Shown here: piece by piece, positions 5,873-6,321 of the stretch
Layout: the number at the start of each line of letters is the position of its first letter
How positions within the stretch are numbered: position 1 is the first letter of the stretch
Assembly: GCA_016342385.1 (NCBI GenBank)
Contig: JAEINM010000254.1
Location: 1-6,321 of the forward strand
DNA from: Spirochaetaceae bacterium
Lineage (GTDB): Bacteria; Spirochaetota; Spirochaetia; DSM-2461
Reading direction: 5' to 3'
DNA: 6,321 bases
The notes under the pieces: generated by a model
Told to the model about the DNA's origin: nothing
Seen by the model: only the letters and a program-made list of their open reading frames with translations
The model's database searches: none
Position numbers and translations under genes: made by a program

Positions 5873-6321
5873 TTTTAGTCCGATTAATACATCGCCTTTA
5901 GATACTTTGTCTCCGTCTTTATAGAAAATAGCATCGACAATACCATCTTTTGTGGTTTTTATCTCATTAAAGAGTTTCATGGCTTCTACTATACAGACAG
6001 TATCTCCCGCTTTTACTGCATCTCCCACTTTGACAAATGGAGCCTGACCTGGTTCGGAGGCTGCATAGAACGTTCCCACAAGGGGGGCATTTACAGTATT
6101 ATCATAAGCTGATGAATCACCAGTCGATGGCGATAGACTTTCTACGGGAGCTTCCACTACATCCATTACAGGAGATTCTGCTGCCCCGGTCTGTAACGAT
6201 AGGGCGGCAGGGGGTGTCTGTACAGGAGCAGTTGATCTGGGAGCAGCGCCATTGGCTCTTATATCGATAGAAAAGTCTCCTTTTCTTATGGAGAGTTCAT
6301 CGAGGTTGAGTCCCGAGCTTT
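5870..6321 (-). CDS. accB: Biotin carboxyl carrier protein of acetyl-CoA carboxylase (partial, N terminus outside window)
   Basis: This is the carrier subunit of acetyl-CoA carboxylase. Its biotin is carboxylated by AccC and passes CO2 to acetyl-CoA on AccA/AccD, the first step of fatty-acid synthesis in the cytoplasm. The frame is open to the right edge; 149 residues are visible and, compared with E. coli AccB, only about 15 are missing. SSGLNLDELSIRKGDFSIDIR matches the AccB N-terminal segment. An Ala/Pro/Ser/Thr-rich linker follows (about 6110-6250). The biotinyl domain starts at NAPLVGTFYAAS and contains EAMKLFNEI; the Lys at 5975-5977 is the biotinylation site, 34 residues from the C terminus as expected. 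PLVGTFY and the FxxxSPG-type loop (here AASEPGQAPFVKVGD) favour AccB over the carriers of decarboxylases. No accC follows it, because the next gene downstream is convergent. The TAA stop lies in the terminal repeat copy. Confidence 0.94.
   Translation of the reverse strand, partial: SSGLNLDELSIRKGDFSIDIRANGAAPRSTAPVQTPPAALSLQTGAAESPVMDVVEAPVESLSPSTGDSSAYDNTVNAPLVGTFYAASEPGQAPFVKVGDAVKAGDTVCIVEAMKLFNEIKTTKDGIVDAIFYKDGDKVSKGDVLIGLK

Noticed and set aside
6037..6270. Plus-strand open frame of 77 codons opposite accB
   Set aside because: Antisense to the AccB linker and biotinyl domain, which are clearly coding on the minus strand.

Overview
The window is an AT-rich stretch of bacterial chromosome, densely packed with housekeeping-type genes. 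The lineage cannot be fixed from the sequence alone. The pyruvate kinase resembles, from memory, the variant type seen in Bacteroidetes and spirochaetes (TISD..C and NTAH motifs in place of TIGPAS and NFSH). That kinase, a YbdG-type channel, a zinc-type Tag and AT-rich spacers with strong purine ribosome sites make a spirochaete my best guess, at low confidence. I see no phage genes, transposase, CRISPR array, rRNA or tRNA, and no gene-free stretch over 300 bases.

Layout from left to right. (1) The C-terminal part of a sensor histidine kinase, cut by the left edge (+). (2) A 111-bp spacer with a good sigma-70-like promoter, leading to pyruvate kinase pyk (+). (3) A 564-residue protein of unknown function on the minus strand, convergent with pyk and separated from it by only 2 bp. 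Each gene of this pair has a candidate terminator hairpin inside the coding sequence of the other. (4) A divergent, very AT-rich intergenic region of about 146 bp with a 16-bp palindrome and a repeated TGATTAA word. (5) tag (3-methyladenine DNA glycosylase I) and, 35 bp later, a YbdG/MscM-type mechanosensitive channel gene with a TTG start, both +, probably cotranscribed. (6) A cluster of three copies of a 19-bp unit that fills the whole 57-bp gap between convergent genes and supplies both stop codons. (7) accB, the biotin carrier of acetyl-CoA carboxylase (minus), cut near its N terminus by the right edge.

Functionally, pyk and accB both belong to the pyruvate, acetyl-CoA and fatty-acid axis, but they lie in separate transcription units and there is no sign of a shared operon. 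tag (alkylation repair) and the osmotic channel could form a two-gene stress-related unit; that pairing is inferred from spacing only. The least ordinary items are the stop-codon-anchored repeat cluster at 5810-5872, the uncharacterised 564-residue protein, and the interlocked 3' ends of pyk and that gene. I see no convincing evidence of a new multi-gene system.
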